The notes under the pieces: model-generated
The model's input: only the letters and a program-made list of their open reading frames with translations
What the model was told of the DNA's origin: nothing
Databases searched by the model: none
Source of the DNA: Arthrinium phaeospermum
Taxonomy: Eukaryota; Ascomycota; Sordariomycetes; Amphisphaeriales; Apiosporaceae
Assembly: GCA_006503535.1 (NCBI GenBank)
Contig: QYRS01000002.1
Location: forward strand, 496,001-560,000
DNA length: 64,000 nt
Reading direction: 5' to 3'
Position numbers and translations under genes: made by a program
Part shown: positions 10,849 to 21,184 of the stretch, in pieces
Position numbering within the stretch: position 1 is the first letter of the stretch
How the letters are laid out: every line of letters starts with the position of its first letter

Positions 10849-11211
10849 CTACAACTGAGTATTCTGGCTGTTGTCACTACGGTCATGCGAAGGATCCAAC
10901 TGAGCCAGTTTATCAAGTTCTGGCGGAACAGGCCACAGCTGCATGTTTGGTATCGCATCATACAATAATTGCACATCAAAACGAGAAAGCGCTGTTCCGG
11001 TGGCCGGATCTTCCAAGCGTTCCAGGATCTCATTTTCCAATGACACAGCAGTGTGGCAACGAGGCTCTGGCGGTACCTTTAGCGTACCTGGTGCTGGGCG
11101 GCCTTTTGTCTCGTCATTCTTCCATTCGGCGTCTGGAATCTCGTATCTACTGCCTTCCGCTCCATTGGGAATAGCCGTAAATTTATGTCTGAGAGTGTCT
11201 ATCTGCTGCAC
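10849..11211 (-). pseudogene. Coding-like fragment without a start, family unknown
   Basis: A 120-codon minus-strand frame with no ATG near its 5' end. It includes RYEIPDAEWKNDETKGRPAP, CHTAVSLENEILERLEDPAT and SRFDVQLLYDAIPNMQLWPV. The mix of charged and hydrophobic residues is protein-like, unlike the shadow frames nearby. It is probably the last exon of a lost gene or a relic. No family recognised. Confidence 0.3.
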
Positions 11212-12482
11212 GGAATGCTACATGCATTGACGCTATCTTCCACTTGCATTATCTACAAGCCCAAAGTAAACATGTCGGTGGGGATGCTCTAGATGTTCCG
11301 AACCTTCTGGTATCTGCAGTCAAACTGCACAACTTCTAATTCTGGTATATGTGCCAGACGCATTCGTTCTTTCTTTCAAATGTACTTACAGAATGTTGTG
11401 GAATATATGTGGGTCCATCCATCTCTCCCACCACCTGCCTTCTTTGCTGTCTCCCTCCACTTCAGCATTATCAAATCATCCTCGCTGCCATCAAACAAAC
11501 CATCATCGGCCACAGTACCGCCAAGCACACTCCTACAGTTCTCTCAACTCCACTGAATCAGAAGCATGACTTCGAGATCATTCATCCATTTCGTACAATC
11601 CAAAACACAGCCGAGCGAGTCACCAATCGGGTCTTGGCAATATCATTGTCCATCAATACGTCCACAGGACCGCTGCTCTGGAGCACCATGACCACGCAAT
11701 CCGACTACGAATCACCACTCGTACCCCTTGAGGGGCGGACATTTGCTGTGCTGCACTACTGTCTCTCAGCGCAGGTGGTGACCACTTGCACCCTAATATG
11801 CAACCATTCCCGGACTTGACATTGCTTGTCATATGGGTATGCATCTGCTGCCTCTTGGTTTGATTTCCGTGCGATCATAGCTAACATATGCTGTTCAACT
11901 GCAGCCAACTGCGCGTCCTTGGGCTTCAAGTCTATGGCAGGGTTGTTGAGAAGCTGTCGTATGTCTACCTATATCCGTGCACCTGTCGTCACCTACTTCC
12001 ACTGTTCAAGACTGACCTTATACATGTAGTTGCGTTCGCCGTCAATGTCGAGTTCCGTGGCATACCTCATTGCCTTCCCAGTCTACCCAAGTTACATTAC
12101 GCACCTCAACTCCTTTGGCATCGGTTATCACAATCGTCACAGTCGTGAGGATCAACAGGCCGTCATCAACCGCATCGGAACCTTCAACATCCAAACACGG
12201 TATTATCAAAACTAGAACCACAACATCATCGTCGTCGTTACAACAGAACCATAATCACCAGAACCATCACCAGAACCAACAAAACTACCACAACAGGGTG
12301 GCGTACATCTCCTCTCCCTGAGTGTGTGTGGGTGCATCGACATCTCTCTGTATACGTCGAAATCTCTCCGTGCGTCGACAAACCTCTCCGTGCGTCGGCA
12401 AGCCTCTTCATGTGCGTCGACAAACCCCGCCATGTGTGTTTACACTATGCTCACGTCTAGTGTCTCCAGTGAATACCCATGA
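11212..12482. other. Intergenic, low complexity near the right end
   Basis: No gene-like frame. 12160-12300 is rich in CAACA and CATCATC runs, and 12335-12438 holds an imperfect tandem repeat listed separately. Confidence 0.4.
12335..12438. repeat. Imperfect tandem repeat of about 20 bp
   Basis: About five diverged units of the form gtcgacaaacctctccgtgc, differing by substitutions and small length changes. It sits just upstream of the first copy of the small membrane protein family. Confidence 0.7.
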
Positions 12483-13019
12483 ACCTCTTCCCGAAAGCAA
12501 CCGATATGTACCATTTTCCGCTTGGTCATAGCTAGTAATGCCCACTCGGCTCTAGTCAGCAGCATCATTGGTCTTCGGGGTCCTCTCGCCCCCGAGGAAG
12601 TCCCATGGGCCAAGGCCGGCGTCGTCGCCGCCTACGTCTTCGGCACCATTGGGGCCGTCGCCGCCCTGTACAAGGGCTGGGGCAAGGTCAAGGAGCGCCT
12701 GGTGCGCCGTCGCGCCACCGCCGCCGCCGACAACGCCGACCGCCTGGCCGAGGAGGGCGAGGCCAGCACCACCACCACCCCAACCCCCTCCGTCGCCCCC
12801 GCCCCCGCCAACGGCAGCGGCAGCGGCAGCGGCAGCGGCGGCGGCAGCTCGGGGGCCGGCAGCGCCGCCACCAAATGGGCTTCCGCCCAGGAGCAGCAGC
12901 TCGAGGCCGAGGCCACCGCCACCACCACGGCCGCCAACGCCGCCCTCAGAAGTGTCCGCCTTCGGGTGCCCTCGGGGGAGGGAGAGGGAGAGGGAGAGAG
13001 AGAGAGAGAGAGAGAATAG
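12483..13019 (+). CDS. Small one-helix membrane protein, family copy 1 (no ATG in frame)
   Basis: The open frame runs from the codon after a TGA at 12480 to TAG 13017. It carries APEEVPWAKAGVVAAYVFGT, a hydrophobic helix, then YKGWGKVKERLVRRR, a basic stop-transfer-like segment, an Ala/Thr/Pro linker, a Gly-Ser run, the tail SSGAGSAATKWASAQEQQLE, and a Gly-Glu/Arg-Glu microsatellite end. No in-frame ATG precedes the conserved part, so the start lies in an unseen upstream exon or the copy is dead. An inverted paralogue lies at 13926-14333 with near-identical DNA over the helix. The likely topology is a short N-terminus, one membrane helix and a disordered tail. Function unknown. Confidence 0.5.
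   Translation, partial: TSSRKQPICTIFRLVIASNAHSALVSSIIGLRGPLAPEEVPWAKAGVVAAYVFGTIGAVAALYKGWGKVKERLVRRRATAAADNADRLAEEGEASTTTTPTPSVAPAPANGSGSGSGSGGGSSGAGSAATKWASAQEQQLEAEATATTTAANAALRSVRLRVPSGEGEGEGERERERE
12976..13016. repeat. GA-rich microsatellite at the end of family copy 1
   Basis: gggaga units passing into a (GA)n run that encodes the Arg-Glu end of copy 1. A similar run follows the tail copy at 17235-17264. Confidence 0.8.
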
Positions 13020-13626
13020 TTTCTTTTTTCTTTCCTTTTGGAATAGGTTTCTTGTTTTTTAAAAATGAAAGATTTGAATTAGGTTCGTGAACGAACCAAA
13101 CCTCGATTCGATCCTCTTCCTGCTTGAAGTGAACGAAAGGAAACCCCGATCTGATCCTCTTGTTTGAATTATATGCCCTATTTCCTATTGACAAATGGGT
13201 CCTGTTGTCCGTTGTGAGTTCGGTAATGGTATTACAATCATCATTATCAAAAACATCACCTGGAGGGGAGTATATATAGAGGAGGCAATTTGGGAGAGCA
13301 AGGTAAAAAAGGGAGAACCCTCTCCTCGAACGACTTACAGGCGTTTACAGTACCCAAAGAGCCATCGATGGAAATGATGAAACGCCCCAGGTTGGTGATT
13401 GCCTGCCACCGGACATCAATCATGGGAAAGAGATAGCAGGTAGCATGACAATTTGGAGCAGAAGATCGATATCAGAGAATATTCCATTCAATATTACTAG
13501 TCTGAGATACCCCCGAGTCAGAGAAGGCCTAATCTACTATTTCACCCCGTGAGCTTATCCATGTCCACGATGATGGGTACCACATGAGCCAGACAGTCAC
13601 AGCGAGTCCTGCAACTTCTGCGAGGA
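13020..13626. other. Spacer between the inverted paralogues
   Basis: No coding signal seen. It contains a short imperfect inverted pair around 13085-13160 (gaacgaacc / gtgaacg type words) and nothing else notable. Confidence 0.35.
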
Positions 13627-14025
13627 CTAGGGCGCCATAGTGTACGTCCATTTGTCTGTCTCTCTCAAGTCAACCCTCCCTCTTCCCTTCTTGAACTCGA
13701 CCCGGCCTACGAGGATTATCATGAGGACCGCCAGGGCCAAGGGGTGCCCGACAGCGCAGATCACGATGATGGTGGTGATCTCTGCGGGAGGGGAATCAGT
13801 CATAGTGTGTAGTTGTCGGAGGAGAGCGGTCGTGGCTTTGGGTCCCGGTAGGCGCCAATGAGTCGAGCCGCCACATGGGGCATCGATGGTGATGTCGGTG
13901 TCAACGTTGATGGTGACGACGGCGCTTAAGATGCAGGCAGCAAATACGGCGGTAGCTTTCTTGGAGTTGGGAAACCGTGAGGATGAGTCCGCCGAACACC
14001 TTTGAATCCCGAAAGGGTCTGCCAA
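13627..14025 (-). CDS. Possible exon with two hydrophobic helices
   Basis: A minus-strand frame without an ATG reads SRFPNSKKATAVFAACILSA, a hydrophobic stretch, then later ITTIIVICAVGHPLALAVLM, a second one, followed by a basic end (VEFKKGRGRVDLRETDK) and a stop. It overlaps the 3' part of the copy 2 frame and could be a downstream exon of that gene after splicing, or a separate gene. The two clean helices argue against pure noise, but no splice pair is convincing. Confidence 0.3.
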   Translation of the reverse strand: MADPFGIQRCSADSSSRFPNSKKATAVFAACILSAVVTINVDTDITIDAPCGGSTHWRLPGPKATTALLRQLHTMTDSPPAEITTIIVICAVGHPLALAVLMIILVGRVEFKKGRGRVDLRETDKWTYTMAP

Positions 14026-14333
14026 AGACGATGCAGGGTATATGTATAGTAGACGAGACCGTCAGCCTGATCGGTATGATCGGATTGCTTGCCTAGTGTA
14101 TGATTTTTCTGGGATCGTTTGATCTGGCTGGTTTGCGGGCGGCGGGTTTGGTGGCCATGGGGCGACAGAACAACGGTCCTGCGCACCAGGCGCTCCTTGA
14201 CCTTGCCCCAGCACCAGACCACAAAGGCGCCGGGCCCGAGGGTCCCGAAGACGTAGGCGGCGACGACGCCGGCCTTGGCCCATGGGCCCTCCTCGGGGGA
14301 CGATGGTGCTGCTGGCGCCACCTCCATCGTCAT
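13926..14333 (-). CDS. Small one-helix membrane protein, family copy 2
   Basis: ATG 14333 gives MTMEVAPAAPSSPEEGPWAK, then AGVVAAYVFGTLGPGAFVVW, one membrane helix, and CWGKVKERLVRR, the same basic segment as copy 1. After that the frame loses similarity to copy 1 and codon use deteriorates, so the gene may be spliced near 14170 or be truncated; the listed end is only the end of the open frame. It is inverted relative to copy 1, about 1.5 kb away. DNA identity over the helix-coding 100 bases is high, which indicates recent duplication. Confidence 0.5.
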   Translation of the reverse strand: MTMEVAPAAPSSPEEGPWAKAGVVAAYVFGTLGPGAFVVWCWGKVKERLVRRTVVLSPHGHQTRRPQTSQIKRSQKNHTLGKQSDHTDQADGLVYYTYTLHRLWQTLSGFKGVRRTHPHGFPTPRKLPPYLLPAS

Positions 14334-14347
14334 GTGTGTGTGTGTTT
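14334..14347. repeat. (GT)n microsatellite
   Basis: A short GT run immediately upstream of the copy 2 start codon, read from the minus-strand gene. Confidence 0.7.
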
Positions 14348-14750
14348 ATCTAGTCTATCTGTCTGTCAGCTTGTTAGTCTATGTGCGATCATAGAAGAAC
14401 GGGAGAAAAAGAGATGAAATCTGGAAGTCGGTCGGACACTGTTTTGAATCGTTCGCAACGGATGCTTTTTGGCCTTTGGTGCCTTTCCATTTGCCCAAGA
14501 TCAACACATGGCAGGGGAAAGCACCTGCTTCGGGACACACTAATACCGACACGATGTGAACCAACACAGGACGGCAGGAGCAACAACCTTCCACCCTCTG
14601 TGTAACGGAAGCCAGACGAACAATTCACATATGGGCTAAACTCGATAAAGAGCTGATCTCAACATTCATTTTATGTACCTAATAGCAATAGCTAGAATAA
14701 TCTAAAACCGCACATCTTCTGGTGGTGAGTCGTGAATATGCACCAGCATG

Positions 14751-15470
14751 TCAGAGGTTGGCGACGGTAGTGCAGCTTTCCGCGACCTTGTCCCTGGAGT
14801 CGGCGACGGCAACGAAAGATCGGGCGACGACCTCGTCCCCGGTCAGGCGCTCAACCACCAGCCCTGCCGTATGAAAGACCACGGACAGCATGCCGTGAAG
14901 TCCTGCACGCGCCTGCCAGTAGTTTCGGTAGTTTACTAGTATGACGTGGTGCGCCTGGAAGTTTCGGCGCCTAATACACTCGAGGAGTTGGCATATCGTT
15001 TCCCTAAACGCACTCGTCGCGATGCGGACCACGCTTATCCCATTCTGTTGCTCCCAGTCGACCGTCGCGAATATTGTCATAAACAAGCTCCCCGTCTCGC
15101 GTAGGGTCTCGTCTCTGCGCTCTTCCAGATTGGCGCTTGGTAGGCGCCGGAAATGTTCAGTTAGACGGTAGGCGGCGAAATCGCATAGTTGACGAATGCG
15201 AGAAGAAATGTCGACGATGTCGACACTATCGTCCAGTTGTTTGAGACACACCAGGGTACAATCGGCTTGAGCCATTGCTCCATTGATAATTTTGAGGTAT
15301 CTGGGATTCTGCGGCCGCGGTGCCCCTGAAACGGCTTGACTGGCTCGATGGAGGCCAAAGCATGCCTCTTCGTAGCTTGGTGGCGGCGTGTCAGGGAGGA
15401 GTCTCTCTTTCTTCCTTTCGACGGGTTGTAGCAGCCCTGAGGCCCACTTCAAAAGAGATCGGCCTCGCAT
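14751..15470 (-). CDS. Hypothetical protein with a PPxY motif
   Basis: A single-exon frame of 239 residues from ATG 15470 (MRGRSLLKWASGLLQPVERK) to the stop at 14751. Near residue 30 it has LLPDTPPPSYEEACFG, which contains PPSY, the PPxY form bound by WW domains of Rsp5/Nedd4-type ubiquitin ligases (family knowledge). The remainder is helical, with paired Leu/Ile and Arg (DSVDIVDISSRIRQLCDFAA, FRETICQLLECIRRRNFQAH) and no predicted membrane span. I do not recognise the family. The 5' frame extends six codons above the ATG from a non-ATG codon, so the ATG start is preferred. Confidence 0.55.
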   Translation of the reverse strand: MRGRSLLKWASGLLQPVERKKERLLPDTPPPSYEEACFGLHRASQAVSGAPRPQNPRYLKIINGAMAQADCTLVCLKQLDDSVDIVDISSRIRQLCDFAAYRLTEHFRRLPSANLEERRDETLRETGSLFMTIFATVDWEQQNGISVVRIATSAFRETICQLLECIRRRNFQAHHVILVNYRNYWQARAGLHGMLSVVFHTAGLVVERLTGDEVVARSFVAVADSRDKVAESCTTVANL

Positions 15471-16539
15471 CTTGAGTGACTCGCCCAAGGAATACTGAGC
15501 TCAAAGGTGGTTTGATTTTAGTATTGATATGTATCTTACTTTACGAATGGAGGATCTCTCAGCCTCTTATGCGTAGGGCGCCGAGCTACCAGCAGCGACC
15601 GGAGATAGGACCGGAAAGGGGATTTCGAAGTCACCGGAGGTCGCTATTAAGCTTTTGTCGATCCACGGGAGTTATATTCATATGAAATATACATTTCAGT
15701 GGAAATAAGCGTTTACAATCTTCTGCGGCCCACAGACCCTATTGCTCAACAGTCGAGATGACCCACGATCTACGGTATGGTTATTGTCTGGCATTGCCTC
15801 CAACGTGGTCTGGGCCTTTCCAACCTCGGAATACCAATTCGCGTAACGAACCATGGCATCGCCAAACCTTAGATGCCTCTGCATTACTGTTTGGTGATGC
15901 CTTTGACGTTGCTTGGGCTTTTCCCCGTCTCGGACTGTCAACCCGTTTGTTACGGTGTAAGCAATCTGGGAGTCAAAGCTGCAGTAATTACTATATTAAT
16001 ATAGGCCCTACTAGGGGGGGGGGCAGCGATAGGCCCACCTAGTTTTTGTCGATAGGCTTATCGATAGGGACTAGTGGCAGACTAGCTCTTTTAAGATGGA
16101 CCTACTGCCTAAGTACCTAGGTATCCAGCCTACCTGCTGCCTGCCTACTGGAACGGCCTCTCTAATCCATCACATTGCTCCCATATTCATTGACCCCAAG
16201 CAGTGTGCATCAATTGGTAGCATCTCTTTCATGAGGTGCGCGCGTTGCGCGCGCTTCATCTCTCGATCCTACAATCTCACCATACAATCCATCGTTTTCT
16301 GCGTTGAAATCTGACCAGAAACGGTCGGTCGAATCCGACCAGAAGGGCGACTTGCGCTCGCCCACCAAATCTACACCAAAACCACCAAGTTCCAGTCTGT
16401 CAATCTTCAGACTAACCTTATCCAGCCTTCCATCCTCTTCAGAACAGCCTCAATTCCCATTGGAATCGACGCATTCCTGAAGATGGTCAATTCCAGCTGA
16501 AGTCCCTTTGACTAGGCCTACTTCACCAACTACCCCTCC
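15471..16539. other. Intergenic region
   Basis: No coding signal. There is a G homopolymer near 16013-16022 and several clustered ctatcgat/ataggc words around 16030-16075. Confidence 0.4.
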
Positions 16540-17270
16540 TCCAACAACCGACCTGCCCGCCGGCCACAAGCTCCGGCGGCAGCGGCAGCGGCGGCAGCAC
16601 CAGCGGCGGCGGCAGCGGCGGCAGTAACGGCGGCGACGGGTAACGGCGGTAGCGGCAGCGGCAGCGGCAGCGCTAGTAGCAACAGCAGCAGCTTGGCGGC
16701 CGGCAGCGACCTCGCCATGTAGGCTGGCGCCCTGCGGCGGCGGCGGCAGCGGCGGCGGTAGCAGAAACAGCAGCGGCAGCGGCAGCGGCGGCAGCAGTAG
16801 CTCGGGTGCCGGCAGCGGTGCCACCAGGTGGGACTCCGCCCTGGAGCAGCAGCTCGAGGCCGAGACCACCGCCACCACCACGGCCGCCAACGCCGCCCCC
16901 AAGGTCCGCCTTCAGGTGGTCTCGGAGGAGGGAGAGGGAGGGGGAGAGAGAGCTCGACGACACAGCCAGCGCCACCACCACGGCCGCCGACGCCGCCCCT
17001 AAGAAGGTTCGCCTTCGGGAGCAACGGCAGCGGCGGCAGCAGAAGTAGCAGCGGCAGCGCCAGCAGCGCCATCGCCGGCGCCAGTAGCAGCAGCAGCAGC
17101 AGCAGCTCGGGGGCCGGCAGCGCCGCCACGAAGTGGGCTTCCGCCTAGGAGCAGCAGCTCGAGGCCGAGGCCACCGCTACCACCACGGCCGCCGACGCCG
17201 CCCCCAAGGTCCGCCTTCGGGTGCCCTCGGGGGAGGGAGAGGGAGGGAGGGAGAGAGAGAGATGTTGGAA
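16540..17270 (+). repeat. Extra tail-module copies of the small membrane protein family
   Basis: GGC-AGC hexamer runs (16560-16800) lead into two tandem copies of the family tail without the membrane helix. The copy at 16797-16950 reads SSGAGSGATRWDSALEQQLE, then the TATTTAANAAPKVRL segment. The copy at 17100-17262 reads SSGAGSAATKWASA, a TAG where copy 1 has CAG (Gln), then EQQLEAEATATTTAADAAPK, ending in a GA microsatellite. Stops and frame changes make it non-coding as a whole. It shows the tail spreading separately from the helix-coding part, probably by slippage or unequal exchange. Confidence 0.6.
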
Positions 17271-17526
17271 TATAGGGTGTGGTATTGGATGGACTTCTAA
17301 TAGCCACACACCTTACCTTTTGGCCGAATAGGTGATTCGATAAGAGAGAGAGAGTGTGGGAGTGATGGAGAGAGAGAAAGAATTAGTAATACTATTAAAG
17401 GGAAAGGGGCTATATTAAAAAGGTGCGGCAACGAGTCCTTAGCTATAGAATAGATATACCCTTGGTAATATATAGAATAAAATAACAACAAACTTCTATT
17501 CGCGAAAGAAACGACGAGAACCGTGC
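17271..17526. other. 3' flank of the peptidase gene
   Basis: A purine-rich (GA)n stretch at 17343-17385 and AT-rich sequence; no gene. Confidence 0.4.
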
Positions 17527-20479
17527 TCAAATTGGACACCCCCCTAATGTCTTGGTCCCAAACGTAGGCCGGCAAAGCCCCGAGTACAACTTCTGCTTGG
17601 GCAGCCCGCCCGCCCCCCTCGCACTCCCGCTTCCTCCCCCGACGTTGGCGGGCGCCAGCACGGTGCTCTGCTTCAGCTCGCGCGACCCGAACGGCTTGCA
17701 GGAGAGGGCCATGTTGCTCTTGTAGAAGGCGCAGCCGTCCTCGCCGTGGCAGACGGGCAGGCACGCCTTGACGGGCGCCGGGGGGTTGTTCGTCTTCTTG
17801 TGGCACTTCACTTTGACTTCCATGCACTTCATGTTGCCGTCGCACCGGCCGTCCGGGTTGCAGGGGACGATGGGCTCCGTCGCGTCGAGGTAAGAGTCCG
17901 TGATGCCGCCGGCCTCGGCCGCGAAGTCTGGGTACGATGCGGGCGCGGCTGCGGAACCGGAACCCCCTCGTGGGGGTGGTGTGTAGGCCTTGGGGAACGG
18001 GCGGTGCTCTTCTGCTAGTTCGGGGACGGGCGGGGGTTGGTGGGCGGGGTCCGTCTGGCCCGTCGTCGAGTAGCCGGTCGAGCCGGACACGCACCGCGAC
18101 CCGTCGCCCCAGGCCGCGTCGTGGGCGTCGGTCCACTGCCGCGTCATGTTGTAGAGGTTGCGCAGGGTGTAGTACAAGCGGCAGTCGGCCGCCTCGTACT
18201 TGAACTGCAGCGGCACGGCGTCGTCCCTCTCGAACTCGCCCTCGCGGATCTGGTCGCGCAGGTTGAAGTAGGCGGACGACCACAGGCCGGGGTCGCGCGT
18301 CTGGGCATTGTGCGGGATATGGGGCAGCGTCTGGTTGGCCGCGTCGTCGACCAGGCCCGCGACCGCCATGTCGCCGTCCAGGGAGCTGCTGGAGTAGGCC
18401 CGCGCCCCGCGGCTGCCGCTGGCGGCTTGCATGGGGCCCGGGGCCGGCCGGCCGCCCATGGCGACGGTGCGGGCGCCCTTGCGGGTCATGAGCTCGACGA
18501 ACATGGAGCAGGCCGAGGAGCAGAGTCCGTCAGTGAGCTGCAAATGACAGACGAGTTAGTAGTTGAGCCGCATCTACTGGGCACATCACCATGACTTACC
18601 AGTACCACATCTTTCGGGCTCCAGTGTTCTGCGGCAAATGCGTCTGTGCCTGTGTCTTCGAGGTAGTCGGTAGGGAGGTTACCTCCAAACATTTCGTAGA
18701 TGAAATCGACATCGGAGATGTTATATCTCTCCTGATTTGACAGTCGGGGTTAGTATATAATTAATGCTTCGGCGGATAGGGATACATCGTGACAAGACTT
18801 ACTACCAAAGTGAAGGCGTCCCCAAGATGGCGCTTGGGACCAGCATACTCCTGCCAGTTCGCAAAGTTCTTCTCGGTCTCGGCGTCGATCCGAGGCGTGA
18901 TCACCCACTCGTCTACCAGACCGAGTTCCCAATCGGAGAAGTCCTCGTCTGAGTCGGGGTTCAGGGTGTTCCACCAAGCTGTCGTCGCATTACCAATGAT
19001 GTTGCCGAGGGGGTGGCTGCGTCTGCGGCTGCCGGCAAACGGTTCTCGCCCCGGGAAGAATCTCAGGTAGGTATCCATAACCAGGACAACTTCGCCGCCC
19101 GAGTTTTGCTGGAGGTCGATGATGATCTTGGATAAGTTGTTGCTGACCGCACCATCGATGAACTCCTGCACGGTCTGGGTGAAGTTGTTGAGGTAGTCGC
19201 CGTACTGAGAGAACGAGGGCAGACTCAGGACGCCGGTCGACAGCTCGTGGAGGAAGTAGCCCGTGACAATACCGCCACCGCTAATCTGCAAGTCCGGCTG
19301 GACCACGTCTGGCTTCTCTGGGTATGCCCCGTTACTTTCGACTGCCCAGTTGCCGTCGTCGCCCGACGGTTCCAGCAAGTCCCCTCCGCCGCCGTCGGTC
19401 TGCCCGTCCCTCTTGCCTACTACATTGCTCTCGGGAACCGGGTGGGCAGGAGTTCCGTTGACCGCCGGGTAGAGCCCCAACGCGAAGAAGTTGTACATGT
19501 CCCCGCTGGTGGCGATGGGGCCGGCATCCAGGGGGTAGGTGTAGTACGCCAGCCAGTAGGTCTCGAGCGGCTCGGTCGCGTTCTCAAAGGTGAAGGTCAG
19601 CTCGTCGCCGGGGTAGAAGGCGGTGGCGCCCTGCCACACGTTGGGCCAGCCCTGGATGTCCTGCGCCGGGTGGCCCATCAGCGCGTTCCACTCGGCGTGG
19701 CTCTCCACGTAGCCGATCGAGTTCAGCGAGGCGAAGTCGGTCAGGTACTCGATCGCGTCTTGGCCGTTGATCTTGGAGATCGGTGACGGCGTCCAGGTCC
19801 AGCCATCTGCCTGAGCCTGCGGGATGTCATCTGGTAACAAATTGTGAGTAAGAGGTTTGGCAAGCCAGTGTGTGGAGTCTAGTAATGCGAAGTTACCTGT
19901 TAGATAGGCCTTAGGAGACTCCTTCCCGTCTATAGAAACGGACGAGATCGAGTAGGGGCTACCATAGACAAAAGGGGTCGTGACACCGATGTTGAGGTAC
20001 ACGTGTGCATCATGGATAGCCAGGACCAACTTTTGCAAATCGACCTCGAACTCGTATTGGTTCTGGTAGTAGCCCGCAGTCACGTTGGTCTCTATGCGGT
20101 GGAGGATATCCACCACATCGACGGCGGGCTGCTGGTAGCCTCCGGGGGGTGTCTTGAGGAAGGCCAAAGTGCTCTGAAACTGCAGCGTGGTGTTATAGTA
20201 CTCCAGGAAACGGAGAGCCGGGTCAGAGTAGAAGGGGACACTACTGAGACAGCTCTGCACATCCGCGGCCCAAAAGTAGTACGCTAATACATGAGTTAGT
20301 CTCTGTTTCTATGAAGACTTGTTGTAATGGTCATGCTTACAGTCTTCATCGCCCGTGTTGGCTTGGGCCATCAGGTCACCGCATATCGAGTTGTTATCAT
20401 TGTCCGCATCCGCGGCTTTTACAGCACGGAAAGCGCCCAGAGAGGCGCCGAGGGCCAGAAGATAGGCGCGGAGTTGCAT
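17527..20479 (-). CDS. Secreted S41-family serine peptidase (fungal, CPAF-like)
   Basis: Five exons on the minus strand: 20479-20341, 20283-19897, 19830-18803, 18731-18600 and 18537-17527, joined in frame to 898 residues. All four introns (57-71 nt) have GT-AG ends; those at 20284-20340 and 18732-18802 also show a CTAAC-type branch site. The N-terminus (MQLRAYLLALGASLGAFRAV) is a signal peptide. An S41 core follows: IDLQQNSGGEVVLVMDTYL, then VVLLTDGLCSSACSMFVELM, where the catalytic Ser is expected (about residues 569-573), then TRKGARTVAMGGRP. The C-terminal 150 residues are Pro/Gly-rich and carry many Cys (DGRCDGNMKCMEVKVKC, CLPVCHGEDGCAFYK). S41 peptidases cleave proteins or peptides; this one should act outside the cell or at the wall. 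The resemblance is to fungal CPAF-like members. No gene cluster surrounds it. Confidence 0.85.
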
Positions 20480-21184
20480 CTTGCCTGTCGGTGTGATTCG
20501 CCTTGAGACTCAAACGCCGATAAGGAAGCCGATGCCATGGCGGACTTTAAACTTGGCAAGGAGACACCCATCATTTTGTAGAGATCCATGGTGACGCTTC
20601 CCATCCCAATCGTGACCGCCTGTTATGTGACCCGCAAGGGTATCTACGCCGTCAAAGCTAGCTTTCAGCTACGGGGGAACTAGACTGGCGCCGGTCAATT
20701 TCCCATCCTCGCCGAAAAGACCCAAGCTGCATATCCCGAAGTCCTAGAAAGCCCTTAGCGGGTGAAGAAGCAATGCCGATAGATTTGGGGGCGGGGCGAT
20801 AGACCGACTATCCCTGTCCCCTTGGCATGCCATTGGCCCAAGACTATGCACGTGCCTAGGTTGGGCGCAGAAGCTGAGATCGCAAGAGGTCAGCACTAAG
20901 CATCAGCACTAAGCCACACCCGGCTGCTTTAATTTGTTAGACTGGCCTGCCACTGGCCAGCTGCAGGACCAAGTCCAACAGCGCGTATTAATAGCACACT
21001 GGAATCTGCGGGTTAAGCACTCGGCCAAGGAAAACAGGGCCAGCCTTACGACGGCCTGGGCGCTCCAACCAGACCAACGCTTCGCGCGGTCCAGAACAAA
21101 AGTCCCATATCTCTCGCCAAGCGGGGTGGGAGAAAGCTCCTTGCCCAGTTCCAACGGCTCAACTACTCGGGGTTTTCTTCGAAA
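20480..21184. other. Intergenic region with a decayed relic
   Basis: Contains the possible relic at 20530-20790 listed separately. The rest up to the ATG at 21185 shows no coding signal. Confidence 0.4.
20530..20790 (+). pseudogene. Possible coding relic with repeated TAG stops
   Basis: One frame reads MADFKLGKETPIIL, TAG, RSMVTLPIPIVTACYVTRKG and IYAVKASFQLRGN, TAG, TGAGQFPILAEKTQAAYPEV, TAG, RVKKQCR, TAG. Between the stops the composition is protein-like, and every stop is TAG, as expected if CAG codons changed at CpA. It could also be a chance frame. No family recognised. Confidence 0.25.

Noticed and set aside
12335..12438. Possible CRISPR-like array
   Set aside because: Units are adjacent, imperfect and have no unique spacers; this is a eukaryotic tandem repeat.
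12568..13090. Pro/Ala-rich and Arg-rich frames overlapping the small membrane protein
   Set aside because: Other frames of the same GC-rich repeats; they lack the helix shared with the inverted copy.
17527..20479. S41 peptidase as part of a ustiloxin-type RiPP cluster
   Set aside because: No repeated precursor peptide and no UstY-like or tyrosinase gene was seen beside it.
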